64,000 nt of DNA, taken from NCBI RefSeq assembly GCF_026153515.1, contig NZ_CP110644.1:4307501-4371500 (forward strand), read 5' to 3'. Position numbers and translations under genes: made by a program. The notes under the pieces were generated by a model. The model was not told the DNA's origin and searched no databases. It saw only the letters and a program-made list of their open reading frames with translations. Positions 26,074 to 34,795 of this stretch are shown here, piece after piece. This stretch comes from Pseudomonas sp. KU26590. Its GTDB lineage: Bacteria > Pseudomonadota > Gammaproteobacteria > Pseudomonadales > Pseudomonadaceae. Numbering within the stretch: position 1 is the first letter of the stretch; every line of letters starts with the position of its first letter.

Positions 26074-26090
26074 AAAACCGTCGCGGTTTT
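26074..26090. promoter_or_regulatory. Second inverted repeat beside the LacI operator
   Basis: AAAACCG–TCG–CGGTTTT, 7-bp perfect arms with a three-base centre, directly adjacent to the 16-bp LacI-type palindrome. It may be a second half-strength regulator site or a small hairpin. Confidence 0.5.
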
Positions 26091-26091
26091 C

Positions 26092-26107
26092 ACCCAAACG
26101 TTTGGGT
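26092..26107. promoter_or_regulatory. LacI-family operator (perfect 16-bp palindrome)
   Basis: ACCCAAACGTTTGGGT, perfectly symmetrical with the central CG that LacI/GalR proteins require. It sits between the binding-protein gene and the regulator gene and is the obvious site for the LacI-type protein encoded at 26262. Confidence 0.8.
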
Positions 26108-26261
26108 AGTGTTGGCCGGCGGGCCGTGCGATCTTTTGGTACGCAACGCTTCATCGTGGCGCAACCGCCGCGCGTTCGTGCGAGCACGCCGCCGGCCCTG
26201 TGCAACGGGGCCCCATGATGCGAGCATCGCGCCCTGCTCATCCGCACTTTCAGGCATGCCC

Positions 26262-27287
26262 ATGAACCGACGTCCGGCCACGCTTCGCGGTATCGCCCAG
26301 CAACTCGACATTCATGTCTCAACCGTCTCGCGGGTGCTCAACGGTACCCTCGACCATGCCGGCCGCGCGGCGTCCAAAGAGACCATCGAACGCATCCGGG
26401 CGCTGGCGGCCAGTCTCGATTACCAGCCCAACACCCACGCGCGAACCCTGAAGACGCGTCACAGCCGCGAAATCGGCGTGCTGGTGCCCCGGCTCTCAGA
26501 CATCGTGCTGGCCACGGTCTATGAGGGCATCGACGAAGCCGCGAGCGCGATGGGTTACACATCCTTCGTCGCCAACACCCTGGACCTCCCCGAGCGCCAG
26601 CGCGAACGGGGCGAACGTGCGCTCGCGCGCAACGTCACCGGCCTGATCATCAGTGACGTGCACACGACAGACGAACCGGGGTTTCTCGAAGAGCTGGAAG
26701 CGCGTCAGGTGCCGTTCGTGCTGGTCAGTCGCCGGCGTGGGCATCATTGCTCCGTGACCTCGGATGACGAAATGGGCGGTCGCCTGGCCGCCGAGCATCT
26801 GTTTGCCCAGGGCCACACCCGCGTGGCGGTGATCGCCGGTGAGCCGTACAGCAGCAACGCGCGGGAGCGCACAGCGAGTTTCGTGGCGTTCTATCGCGAG
26901 CAGGGCGTGGACATTGCAGCGGAGCGCATCATCACGGGCCACTTCGACACCCACACCGGCTTCGTCACCGGGGAACGATTGCTGTCACACCCTCAGCCGC
27001 CCACGGCTATTTTCGCCGTCAACGACTTCCTCGCCATCGGCCTGTTCGGCGCACTGCGCGCACGCGGGCTGATGGCCGGGCGCGACATCGCCGTGGTCGG
27101 CTACAACGACACGCCCCTTGCCGAACACCTGCAACTGACCAGCATCAGCACCAGCATGCACGCCCAAGGCGTAAGAGCGGTGGAGACCCTGCTCAAGCGG
27201 ATTGCCGGTGAACCGATTGCCTCTTACCGTTTCCCGGCCGCGCTGAAAAAACGCGCCAGCAGCCAATGCCCGCCCAGTCGCGGATAA
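26262..27287 (+). CDS. LacI/GalR family transcriptional regulator
   Basis: 341 residues. The N-terminal HTH reads TLRGIAQQLDIHVSTVSRVL followed by the hinge region, then a periplasmic-binding-protein-like effector domain beginning EIGVLVPRLSDIVLATVYEG. It most likely represses the divergent ABC/amidase operon and itself through the palindrome at 26092–26107. I prefer ATG 26262 with AGG seven bases upstream; ATG 26256 is two codons longer. It converges on the nitrilase-type gene with only one base between the stops. Confidence 0.88.
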   Translation: MNRRPATLRGIAQQLDIHVSTVSRVLNGTLDHAGRAASKETIERIRALAASLDYQPNTHARTLKTRHSREIGVLVPRLSDIVLATVYEGIDEAASAMGYTSFVANTLDLPERQRERGERALARNVTGLIISDVHTTDEPGFLEELEARQVPFVLVSRRRGHHCSVTSDDEMGGRLAAEHLFAQGHTRVAVIAGEPYSSNARERTASFVAFYREQGVDIAAERIITGHFDTHTGFVTGERLLSHPQPPTAIFAVNDFLAIGLFGALRARGLMAGRDIAVVGYNDTPLAEHLQLTSISTSMHAQGVRAVETLLKRIAGEPIASYRFPAALKKRASSQCPPSRG

Positions 27288-27288
27288 A

Positions 27289-28050
27289 TCACTGCCATTC
27301 GAGGCAGTCGACCACCTCGCCCTGCCACACGCCTTGACGTCGACGGGCGATGACCAGGCAGTCGCCCGTACCCGGTGCGCTGACGACCAACCGGCCACCG
27401 GCTGACCAGAACGCGCTGCGCCCCGCGCAGGCCCAGCCTCCTGACGGTCCGCCATGGTTGGCCATCAACACGCCCATCGAATGCGCACTGGCATAGCCCT
27501 GCAGCAATGCCGTATCCCGTGCGTATCCCTCGTGACTGATCAACACGCTGCTGGCGTACACGTCGGCGCCTGCTTGCGCAGCTGCCTGGGCGTGGCTGGC
27601 TTGGGTAACGTCGGCACAGACTGACAGCGCAATCTGCTCGGCGCCGATATCCACCAGCGCGCCGCCCTCGCCGGCACTGAACACCGCCTCCTCACCCGGG
27701 TGAAGATGCTGCTTGGTGTAGACCGACTGCGAGCCGTCGGCGGCCAGCACCAGTGCACCCATCAGAATGTTTTCGCTGCCCGGTTGCCGCAGTGGCAGCC
27801 CCACCACCGTGGTCATCCCGGACTGCGCCGCGAGCTCACGCAGCGGTTGCAAACATTCGGCGTCAGGTGTCTGAGCGAGTGCGCGCGCAAGGGTCGGCTC
27901 ATAGCCGGTCAAGGACAACTCGGGGAACAGCAGAAACTGAACGCCATGCTCGACCGCGCGGCGCATGATGTGAAGATGCCGGTCGATGTTGACGTTGATG
28001 TCACCGGCGACCGAGCAGTATTGAGCAGCACACATCACGAGGTTTGTCAT
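27289..28050 (-). CDS. Carbon–nitrogen hydrolase (nitrilase superfamily)
   Basis: 253-residue cytoplasmic amidohydrolase. The Glu–Lys–Cys triad is visible: Glu in LLFPELSLTGYE, Lys in YTKQHLHPGEE and nucleophile Cys in LSVCADVT. The length fits amidase or carbamoylase branches rather than true nitrilases (about 320 or more). It converges on the LacI gene and may serve the same amide catabolism, but it is not in the same transcript as the ABC genes. ATG at 28050 gives MTNLVMCAAQY, a typical start. Confidence 0.82.
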   Translation of the reverse strand: MTNLVMCAAQYCSVAGDINVNIDRHLHIMRRAVEHGVQFLLFPELSLTGYEPTLARALAQTPDAECLQPLRELAAQSGMTTVVGLPLRQPGSENILMGALVLAADGSQSVYTKQHLHPGEEAVFSAGEGGALVDIGAEQIALSVCADVTQASHAQAAAQAGADVYASSVLISHEGYARDTALLQGYASAHSMGVLMANHGGPSGGWACAGRSAFWSAGGRLVVSAPGTGDCLVIARRRQGVWQGEVVDCLEWQ

Positions 28051-28083
28051 AGGGATTCGTTTTGTTGAACGCGCGGAGATCGC

Positions 28084-29628
28084 CTAGCGGCTTTTTTGGG
28101 CATTGATGAAGTTTAAAAAATCATGCGCGGGCAATGCTTTCGAGTAGAGCCAACCTTGAGCGTAATCCACCTGATACGCTCGCAGGTAATCTGCCTGATG
28201 TGGGCTCTCGATGCCCTCGGCAACCATTTCCAGACCGAGTGTTTTAGCCATAGCAATAATATGCGTCACCACCGAGCTGGACGCTGAAGATTTATCGATA
28301 GCGTCCACGAAAGATTTATCTATCTTGAGCACATTGACAGGCAAACGCTCAAGGTATTGCAAACTGGAGTACCCCGTACCAAAGTCATCGTTTGCAATCT
28401 TGAACCCTAGCCCCCGAGCCTTTTCAAGCGTTATAACGGCTGACTCAACATCGATGAAGCCTCGCTCAGTTGCCTCTATCCATATTTGACTGTTGTGAAT
28501 CATCGAGCCTTTCAATGCATGATCAAGCGTGTCAAGAAAACGCCCGGATTTTAGATCTTCTGCACCTATGTTAATGGCCACATGAAGGTTACGGTCATCT
28601 CGCAGAAGTTGCGCCATGTCTCTGACGACGCCATAGATGACGTGGTCAGTTATGGGGAGAATAAGCCCTGTTTCTTCAGCCAGCGGAATGAATTGATCAG
28701 GTGAGACAACCGTTCCGTCTGGTCTCACCCATCGGACCAACGCTTCGGCCCCCGTACAGGCTTCTGTTTCAAGATCAATGATGGGTTGATAGTGAACAGT
28801 GAACTCCCGCTGAGCAATTGCGATCTGCATCTCCGCCGTCGGCGAGAGTCTGATTCGCATGATTCGGATGACAGATAATACGACGACGAAGCCGATACCT
28901 ATGCCGATGGGCAGCATCCACGCCAGCTCGCTGTAGAAGCTTGTGTCGACGCTTTTTATGGGCTCCATCACAAGCGCGGACCAGTCGTCCTGAGTGGAAA
29001 CCGCATAGAGATAGTCTTTATTATTTCGATCTTGACTGGATACAAGTCGGGATATCGTCTGTTCATCCGCTCCCTGAGAAATATTAACCAATTGGCCTTG
29101 GTAAAAAACACCGAGCTGCATTCGATCATCGAGAATGATGTCGCTCAGCCTTCCTGCATTGATAAGGACGTTGTAGGCGCCACGGTGGATGATCGTAATC
29201 GGCTGAATCCCCTGGTCCCTCGGGATGAGGCGAACATTGATCTTGTAGCCTCTCGCATCGGTGTATGTCGACGTCGTCGATCCAGACAGTATCGACGTAT
29301 TCCCCCATGATGTGCAGCCAAGCAACCCTTGTTCAAGATAATCAATTTCTTCCACCGCACGGGTATTCACGGTCGTTTTTTGCATTAACGAAATATGCTC
29401 GGGAGAGCACGGCACTCCCGCCCAGCCCTCCATGTCCGATATAACCTTGAGTCCTTGTTGCAATGACAAGCTTATGTTTTTTAGTGCTCGCTCGGAGTAG
29501 GTTTCCAAATGAGTTCTTTCTTTGGCCAGTGCCCTTTCCCAAGAAATATAAGCCATCGCTATCATAGGCAGAACAGCCCCTATCAGCCCTGACAGGGTGG
29601 CTATTATGATGACTCTGGATTTACGCAT
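28084..29628 (-). CDS. Membrane c-di-GMP phosphodiesterase with periplasmic CSS-like sensor and EAL domain
   Basis: 514 residues. Membrane helix about 5–27, periplasmic CSS-type domain with Cys in GVPCSPEH and LGCTSWG, second helix about 237–258 (WMLPIGIGIGFVVVLSVIRI), then an EAL domain with no GGDEF domain. The EAL domain keeps its catalytic signature (AEALVRW near 291, IEATER, NDDFGTGYSSL, KIDKSF), so it should hydrolyse c-di-GMP. In E. coli CSS-motif phosphodiesterases, the periplasmic Cys pair senses redox or DsbA/DegP status; this protein may do likewise. The gene is visibly richer in A+T than its neighbours. It is a single gene, leftward. Confidence 0.85.
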   Translation of the reverse strand: MRKSRVIIIATLSGLIGAVLPMIAMAYISWERALAKERTHLETYSERALKNISLSLQQGLKVISDMEGWAGVPCSPEHISLMQKTTVNTRAVEEIDYLEQGLLGCTSWGNTSILSGSTTSTYTDARGYKINVRLIPRDQGIQPITIIHRGAYNVLINAGRLSDIILDDRMQLGVFYQGQLVNISQGADEQTISRLVSSQDRNNKDYLYAVSTQDDWSALVMEPIKSVDTSFYSELAWMLPIGIGIGFVVVLSVIRIMRIRLSPTAEMQIAIAQREFTVHYQPIIDLETEACTGAEALVRWVRPDGTVVSPDQFIPLAEETGLILPITDHVIYGVVRDMAQLLRDDRNLHVAINIGAEDLKSGRFLDTLDHALKGSMIHNSQIWIEATERGFIDVESAVITLEKARGLGFKIANDDFGTGYSSLQYLERLPVNVLKIDKSFVDAIDKSSASSSVVTHIIAMAKTLGLEMVAEGIESPHQADYLRAYQVDYAQGWLYSKALPAHDFLNFINAQKSR

Positions 29629-29795
29629 TCCGTTGCCTCAACAAATGGACTCACCCTTTACTGATGATCATTACCTGTCGGCCAGAGTGTGATTTATCCT
29701 GGAGTGCCGAGCAAGCAGGCGCGGAAAGTTTTACCCCCAACATCAGCCACCTGAGATAGCGTGTCCCTCCAACAGCATTCAAGGCCTCCACTCCC

Positions 29796-30188
29796 ATGAC
29801 CGACCGTCAACTCATCGTCCCGGACGAAATGCGTCTACTCGCCGAGCGTGCGGGCTATGCCCCTGCCGTCAAGGTCGGCAAGACGCTGTACTGCGCCGGC
29901 CAGGTCGGTCGCACCCATGAGCTGGCCGTTATCGAAGACCCGGAGCAGCAATTTCTCGCCGCATGGGAAAACCTGCGACTGGTACTGGCGGCGGGAGGAT
30001 GCACCTTCGAAGACGTGGTTGACCTGACGACCTACCACATCGATCTGCACAGTCACATGCCCATGTTCAGGGCAGTGAAAGACCGCGTCTTCCCCCGAGG
30101 CACCTGCGCATGGACATGCCTGGGTGTCAGCGACCTTGCAAAGCCAGGCCTGCTGGTGGAAATCAAGTGCGTGGCGGTGCAGCGCTGA
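29796..30188 (+). CDS. RidA (YjgF/YER057c/UK114) family protein
   Basis: 130 residues, the normal size. RidA proteins are trimeric deaminases for reactive enamine/imine intermediates; diverged members act in specific catabolic routes. Family landmarks: LYCAGQVG near residue 30, the region QFLAAWENLRLVLAAGGCTFEDVV, and the C-terminal TCLGVSDLAKPGLLVEIKCVA. In housekeeping RidA the last region is R-x-C/AV-x-A-L-P; here the Arg that binds the carboxylate is not seen at that place (RGTCAWTCLGVSDL), so this is a diverged Rid subfamily with another substrate. Single gene, converging on rlmKL. Confidence 0.8.
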   Translation: MTDRQLIVPDEMRLLAERAGYAPAVKVGKTLYCAGQVGRTHELAVIEDPEQQFLAAWENLRLVLAAGGCTFEDVVDLTTYHIDLHSHMPMFRAVKDRVFPRGTCAWTCLGVSDLAKPGLLVEIKCVAVQR

Positions 30189-30291
30189 TCAAGGGATGCG
30201 GGGCCCTTGGGCGTGACCCAATAGGCCGTCGGTTTCGGAAAACCCAGGCTGACGCGTCAGCTATCCCGACGCGGCAGCCTGGCAACCGCCC

Positions 30292-32562
30292 TTAACGCGC
30301 GGTGATTTTCCAGGCGCGGTGGATCTTGCCGTTGCGGGCAAAGTCCGGATCGACCGTGTGCTGGGTGATTTCTTCCACCGCGTAACGCTCAACCAGCGTC
30401 TCTTCGAGCTGGAATTTGCGGAAGTTGTTGGAGAAATACAGTACGCCGCCCGGTGCCAGGCGCGCCATGGCCAGGTCGATCAGTTGGACCTGATCGCGCT
30501 GCACGTCGAACACGCCTTCCATGCGCTTGGAGTTGGAGAAGGTCGGCGGGTCGATGAAGATCAGGTCGTACTCATCGCGACTGGCCTCCAGCCACACCAT
30601 CACGTCGCCCTGCTCCAGACGGTTCTTGTCCGAGAAGCCGTTCAGCGACAGGTTGCGACGCGCCCAGTCCAGGTAGGTTTTCGACAAATCGACGCTGGTG
30701 GTGCTGCGCGCGCCGCCTTTGGCTGCGTGCACGCTGGCGGTCGCGGTGTAGCAGTAGAGGTTGAGGAAACGCTTGCCCGCCGCTTCGCGCTGAATACGCA
30801 TGCGCATCGGCCGGTGATCGAGGAACAGACCGGTGTCCAGGTAATCGGTGAGGTTGACCAGCAGCTTCACGCCGCCTTCGTTGACCTCGTTGAACTTGCC
30901 CTGGGCGCTCTGACGCTCGTACTGCTTGGTGCCGCTCTGACGCTCGCGGCGCTTGACCACCACGCGGTTCTTGTCGATGCCCAGCGCCTGGGGGATGGCC
31001 GCCAGGGCGTCGAACATGCGGATCGAGGCTTTTTCCGGGTCGATGGACTTCGGTGCGACGTATTCCTGAACATGGACCCAATCGTGGTACAGGTCGATGG
31101 CCATGGCGTACTCGGGCATGTCCGCATCGTAGACGCGGTAGCAGTCGATGCCTTCACGCTTGACCCACTTACCCAGCGCCTTGAGGTTCTTCTGCAGGCG
31201 ATTGGCGAACATCTGCCCGCCTTCGCTCAGGCGCGGTTGCTCGATGACCGGTGCAGGGGCCGGGGTCGGCTTGATCGGGTTGCCATTCTTGTTGTACTGA
31301 CGCTCTTGCGGCTCGTCCGGCGCCTGATCGTAAGCGGCTTGCTCGCGCTCGGCCTGACGTTGCTCCGGGGTGCGACGCTCGCCGGTGACGAACTGATCCG
31401 GCAGCACTTTGATCAACAACAGCTTGCACGGCAGTGCGCCGTTCCAGAACGCGTATTGCTTGTGGCTGCGAATGCCCATGCGCTTGCCCAGATCAGGCGC
31501 ACCGGTGAACACCGCCGCTTCCCAGTTCAGGCAGGCCTGACGCAGGCGCTCGCCGAGGTTCTGATAGAGGTACAACAGGCTGGCTTCGTCACCGAGACGC
31601 TCGCCGTACGGCGGGTTGCAGATGACCAGACCGGTCTGATTCTGGTCGGGACGCGGCTCGAAGGTCGCCACTTCACCCTGGTAAATCTTGATCCACTCGC
31701 TCAGGCCGGCGCGTTCGACGTTGTTGCGGCCTGGCTGAATCAGGCGCGGATCGGCTTCGTAACCGCGAATCCACAGCGGCGGCTTGGCCAGGCCCGCTTG
31801 GGCGCGTTCCAGCGCTTCGTCATGCAGCTTGCGCCAGATCGCCGGCACGTGCCCCAGCCAGGCGGAGAAACCCCAGCGCTCACGCTTGAGGTTGGGCGCG
31901 ATGTCGGCAGCAATCATCGCTGCTTCGACCAGGAAAGTGCCCACGCCGCACATCGGGTCAGCCAGCGCGCCGCCTTCAGCGGCAATGCGCGGCCAGCCCG
32001 AACGGATCAGGATCGCGGCGGCCAGGTTTTCCTTGAGCGGCGCGGCGCCCTGCTGCAGACGGTAGCCGCGCTGGTGCAGGCTGTGGCCGGACAGGTCCAG
32101 GGACAGAATCGCTTCGCCCCGGTCCAGACGCAGGTGCACGCGCAGGTCCGGGTTGAGCTTGTCGACCGATGGACGTAAGCCGTCAGCCGTGCGCAGCCGG
32201 TCAACGATGCCGTCCTTGACCTTCAAGGCGCCAAAGTGGGTGTTGTCGATCCCCGAACCATGGCCGCTGAACTCGACGGCCAGCGAACCTTCCGCTTCCA
32301 GATGGTCAGCCCACTCGATGTCGTGCACGCCGTGGTAAAGGTCCTCGGCGTCCTTCATCGGGAAACGCTTGAGCACCAGCAGCACCCGATTGGCCAGACG
32401 CGACCACAGACACAGCCGGTAGGCGGTTTCCATGTCGGCGGTGCCGCGGATGGCGGACGTGTGTTCGCGGGTTTCCTCGAGACCAAGGGCGGTGGCTTCC
32501 TCAGCCAACAAGCCTTCGAGGCCTTTTGGGCAGGTGAGGAAAAGTTCGTAACGGTCCGACAT
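30292..32562 (-). CDS. rlmKL: Bifunctional 23S rRNA methyltransferase RlmKL (m2G2445 and m7G2069)
   Basis: 756 residues. N-terminal THUMP domain and RlmL methyltransferase with DPMCGVGTF and the catalytic ICNPPYGE near 309; C-terminal RlmK half with the SAM site FLNLYCYTATASVHAA and FIDPPTFSNS near 668. The two halves are joined by a charged, Pro-rich linker (about 445–490) as in gammaproteobacterial RlmKL. The start ATG at 32562 gives MSDRYELFLTCPKGLE, conserved in Pseudomonas. It is transcribed away from rmf; both gene products act on ribosomes. Confidence 0.95.
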   Translation of the reverse strand: MSDRYELFLTCPKGLEGLLAEEATALGLEETREHTSAIRGTADMETAYRLCLWSRLANRVLLVLKRFPMKDAEDLYHGVHDIEWADHLEAEGSLAVEFSGHGSGIDNTHFGALKVKDGIVDRLRTADGLRPSVDKLNPDLRVHLRLDRGEAILSLDLSGHSLHQRGYRLQQGAAPLKENLAAAILIRSGWPRIAAEGGALADPMCGVGTFLVEAAMIAADIAPNLKRERWGFSAWLGHVPAIWRKLHDEALERAQAGLAKPPLWIRGYEADPRLIQPGRNNVERAGLSEWIKIYQGEVATFEPRPDQNQTGLVICNPPYGERLGDEASLLYLYQNLGERLRQACLNWEAAVFTGAPDLGKRMGIRSHKQYAFWNGALPCKLLLIKVLPDQFVTGERRTPEQRQAEREQAAYDQAPDEPQERQYNKNGNPIKPTPAPAPVIEQPRLSEGGQMFANRLQKNLKALGKWVKREGIDCYRVYDADMPEYAMAIDLYHDWVHVQEYVAPKSIDPEKASIRMFDALAAIPQALGIDKNRVVVKRRERQSGTKQYERQSAQGKFNEVNEGGVKLLVNLTDYLDTGLFLDHRPMRMRIQREAAGKRFLNLYCYTATASVHAAKGGARSTTSVDLSKTYLDWARRNLSLNGFSDKNRLEQGDVMVWLEASRDEYDLIFIDPPTFSNSKRMEGVFDVQRDQVQLIDLAMARLAPGGVLYFSNNFRKFQLEETLVERYAVEEITQHTVDPDFARNGKIHRAWKITAR

Positions 32563-33133
32563 GAGTATTCCAGAGCCTTGGGCTATAGCGGCCGGACAAC
32601 GCATTGTCCGGCCCGATTCCAACAGACGCCTTTCAAGGAGGACGCCTGCGCGGCACACAGTTTGTGCCTGTCCCTCGCACCGATACATTTCGAGTGCGAC
32701 GGTCCGCCAGCGCATGAGCACCGACGTTTTGAGGTTAAAAAACCACTATTCAGCACGACGGTGGCTGCAATAAAAAGTCACATCGCTGACCCTTCGTCGT
32801 TTTTCCGCTGACTGCAAACGGCCAGCACTCTCAATTGCGAAACACTTGCACTGCCACGGGAAAGCCCCGGTAGAAAGGGGTCCCCTCGAAAAACACTTGT
32901 CAAACGAGTGGATGCTTATGGTCGTAATGCCTGAATGGTTACGTTCTTATGACAAAACGATCATTCACAGCGCATCTTTCATTGGTTAGAAATCACCCAA
33001 GGTCATCGCCGCAACGGCGGTGGCATCAAGCCCGCGACGCCGGCAGCGGGCCGCTAACGGCAGAAAATTTTCTGCCGGACCTCAACCTGAGGTCTCCAAG
33101 GACATTACAGTCAACAAACGAGGGCAACACCCT
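32563..33133. other. Long divergent intergenic region between rlmKL and rmf
   Basis: 571 bp without a convincing gene (a 62-codon open frame at 32949 has no ribosome site and Pseudomonas-untypical content). The half next to rmf probably forms its promoter and 5' leader; it contains a GC-rich inverted repeat around 33031–33050 and the perfect palindrome at 33058–33077. AT-rich stretches near 32730–32790 and 32930–32990 could hold promoters. Confidence 0.5.
33058..33077. promoter_or_regulatory. Perfect 20-bp palindrome in the rmf leader
   Basis: CGGCAGAAAATTTTCTGCCG, 56 bp before the rmf start. On DNA it could bind a dimeric regulator; on RNA it would form a strong 8- to 10-bp hairpin in the 5' leader. 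No known family site is recognised. Confidence 0.55.
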
Positions 33134-33349
33134 ATGAGAAGACTTAAGCGTGATCCGATGGAAAGAGCATTTTCGCGCGGATACCAATTTGGCGTATCCG
33201 GTAAATCCCGTGAGCTTTGCCCCTTTACTCTACCGTCAGTGCGTCAAGCCTGGATCAATGGCTGGCGAGAAGGACGCGGCGACAATTGGGACGGTATGAC
33301 CGGCACTGCGGGCATTCACAGACTCAACGAACTTCATGCGGTCGGCTGA
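33134..33349 (+). CDS. rmf: Ribosome modulation factor
   Basis: 71-residue basic protein that binds 70S ribosomes and turns them into inactive 100S dimers in stationary phase or stress. The sequence MRRLKRDPMERAFSRGYQFG, then SRELCPF and QAWINGWREGRGDNW, is the hallmark of RMF. ATG at 33134 follows GAGGG. The terminator at 33449 ends the transcript. The neighbour order rlmKL–rmf–pyrD–nasST is known from other Pseudomonas. Confidence 0.96.
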   Translation: MRRLKRDPMERAFSRGYQFGVSGKSRELCPFTLPSVRQAWINGWREGRGDNWDGMTGTAGIHRLNELHAVG

Positions 33350-33448
33350 CGCCACCCTCACGTTACAGCCTGACCTAAAGCTTCTTCGACATTCCTGATC
33401 GCTCCACCATGACCACGCACGCCCCACCCGGGCGGCGGGCTAACGCCC

Positions 33449-33479
33449 AAGAGGGGTTCCATTCGGAACCCCTCTTTTC
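33449..33479 (+). terminator. Rho-independent terminator after rmf
   Basis: AAGAGGGGTTCC–ATTC–GGAACCCCTCTT then TT, a 12-bp perfect stem 100 bp after the rmf stop; as the arms are A- and T-flanked it could also end pyrD transcripts from the other side. Confidence 0.9.
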
Positions 33480-33499
33480 GTCTGGATGAAGCTGGATGA

Positions 33500-34522
33500 T
33501 CAGCGGGACATTGACGCGATCGCGTCCACCGATTCGCGGATCAGCGCCGGGCCCTTGTAAATGAACCCGGAATAAATCTGCACAAGGCTCGCCCCCGCCG
33601 CGATCTTCTCGGCCGCGTGCTTGCCCTCGGTAATGCCGCCGGCAGCAATGATCGGCAACCGCCCGCCCAACTCACCGGCCAGCACCTTGACGATGTGCGT
33701 GCTCTGCTCGCGCACCGGAGCGCCCGACAGCCCGCCGGCTTCGTCGCCGTGGGGCAACCCTTCAACGCCCTGACGGCTGAGGGTGGTGTTGGTCGCGATC
33801 ACCGCGTCCATACCCGACTCCAGCAGGGCGCTGGCGACCAATACCGTTTCCTCATCGCTCATGTCCGGGGCAATCTTGATCGCCAGCGGCACGCGCTTGC
33901 CGTGAAGCTGCGTCAAGGCTTCCTGACGCAAGCGCAAGGCTTCAAGCAACTGCTTGAGTGAATCGCCGAATTGCAGGCTGCGCAGGCCCGGGGTGTTGGG
34001 CGAGCTGACGTTGACGGTGATGTAACTGGCGTGGGCGTACACCTTGTCCAGGCAGATGAGGTAGTCATCCACGGCGCGCTCAACGGGCGTGTCGACGTTC
34101 TTGCCGATGTTGATGCCCAGCACGCCTTTGTACTGCGCGGCTTGCACCCGGCTGACCAGATTGTCGACGCCCAGGTTGTTGAAGCCCATGCGGTTGATGA
34201 TGGCTTCGGCGTGGGGCAGGCGGAAAACGCGCGGTTTCGGATTGCCCGGTTGCGGGCGCGGCGTGACGGTGCCGATCTCGACGAAACCGAAGCCCAACTG
34301 GGCGAAGCCGTCGATGGCCGCGCCGTTCTTGTCCAGCCCCGCCGCCAGCCCGACCGGGTTGGGGAAGCGCAGGCCCATGACGGTCACCGGCAGCTGCATC
34401 GGCGCCTTGTTGAACAGGCCATTGAGCCCCAGACGCCCGCCCGCTCCGATCAGGTCGATGGACAGATCGTGGGAGGTTTCCGGGGAGAGTTTGAACAGTA
34501 ACTGGCGGGCCAGGTTATACAT
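33500..34522 (-). CDS. pyrD: Dihydroorotate dehydrogenase (quinone), class 2
   Basis: 340-residue FMN enzyme that oxidises dihydroorotate to orotate in pyrimidine synthesis, passing electrons to ubiquinone. The N-terminal membrane-associated helix ([20 protein letters not shown]) marks class 2. Seen motifs: [35 protein letters not shown] with the catalytic Ser, IKIAPD and AAGGI...[16 protein letters not shown] for FMN binding. ATG at 34522 gives the conserved start. Divergent from the nasST leader. Confidence 0.96.
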   Translation of the reverse strand: MYNLARQLLFKLSPETSHDLSIDLIGAGGRLGLNGLFNKAPMQLPVTVMGLRFPNPVGLAAGLDKNGAAIDGFAQLGFGFVEIGTVTPRPQPGNPKPRVFRLPHAEAIINRMGFNNLGVDNLVSRVQAAQYKGVLGINIGKNVDTPVERAVDDYLICLDKVYAHASYITVNVSSPNTPGLRSLQFGDSLKQLLEALRLRQEALTQLHGKRVPLAIKIAPDMSDEETVLVASALLESGMDAVIATNTTLSRQGVEGLPHGDEAGGLSGAPVREQSTHIVKVLAGELGGRLPIIAAGGITEGKHAAEKIAAGASLVQIYSGFIYKGPALIRESVDAIASMSR

Positions 34523-34629
34523 GGGCGGGGGCGGCTCGATTGCGGCTGGGATCAGCGGCGGATTATAAACGCCGCTGCGGGCGAAGCGCGAGGCATGTCG
34601 AGAACTTTGCTTACAACCTCGACTCGCGC

Positions 34630-34645
34630 TGGCATATGGCTTGCT
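34630..34645 (+). promoter_or_regulatory. Sigma-54 promoter of the nasST leader
   Basis: TGGCATATGGCTTGCT matches TGGCACGN4TTGCW at all positions except C to T and G to A, with exactly 10 bases between the invariant GG and GC. Transcription would start near 34656, six bases before the first leader stem. Confidence 0.75.
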
Positions 34646-34661
34646 TAGTCTCCTGTATCGA

Positions 34662-34743
34662 CTCGATCCAACGGCGGAGCGAGACACAGGACAATGACGT
34701 CGCTGTCGCCCCGGTTCAATCTGGGCGAGGCGGCGTTTTTTTT
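34662..34743 (+). ncRNA. ANTAR-type antitermination leader in front of nasS
   Basis: Stem 1 (34662–34669 with 34676–34683, one A·G mismatch) closes hexaloop AACGGC. After a six-base linker, stem 2 (GAC/GTC, 34690–34701) closes hexaloop AATGAC. Both loops have the A1 and G4 required for ANTAR proteins. The 3' side of stem 2 is also the 5' arm of a terminator: ACGTCGCT...TCGCCC pairs with GGGCGAGGCGGCGT and is followed by eight T (34736–34743). NasT bound to the two loops would block the terminator. Stem 2 is short, so the call is a little weaker than for the second leader. Confidence 0.75.
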
Positions 34744-34795
34744 GGACGATCGGCAGCGCTTACTAGCGCTTCGGCCTCCACGCGGAATGGCAACC

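Larger units (their letters stand above)
25939..26261. other. Divergent control region between the ABC operon and lacI-type gene
   Basis: 323 bp shared by the leftward binding-protein gene and the rightward regulator gene. It contains two inverted repeats, described separately (26074–26090 and 26092–26107). Nothing else coding is evident. Confidence 0.6.

Noticed and set aside
30319..32178. 619-codon plus-strand open frame
   Set aside because: Antisense shadow of rlmKL, which has full family motifs on the other strand.
32949..33137. Small open frame upstream of rmf
   Set aside because: No ribosome site, overlaps the rmf leader structures and reaches into the rmf start.
33134..33349. Antisense open frame 33236–33427 over rmf
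   Set aside because: rmf on the plus strand is unmistakable; the reverse frame has no support.
34694..34795. N-terminal extension of NasS from the ATG at 34694
   Set aside because: This ATG lies in stem-loop 2 of the ANTAR leader and upstream of the terminator; the extension has no family similarity.
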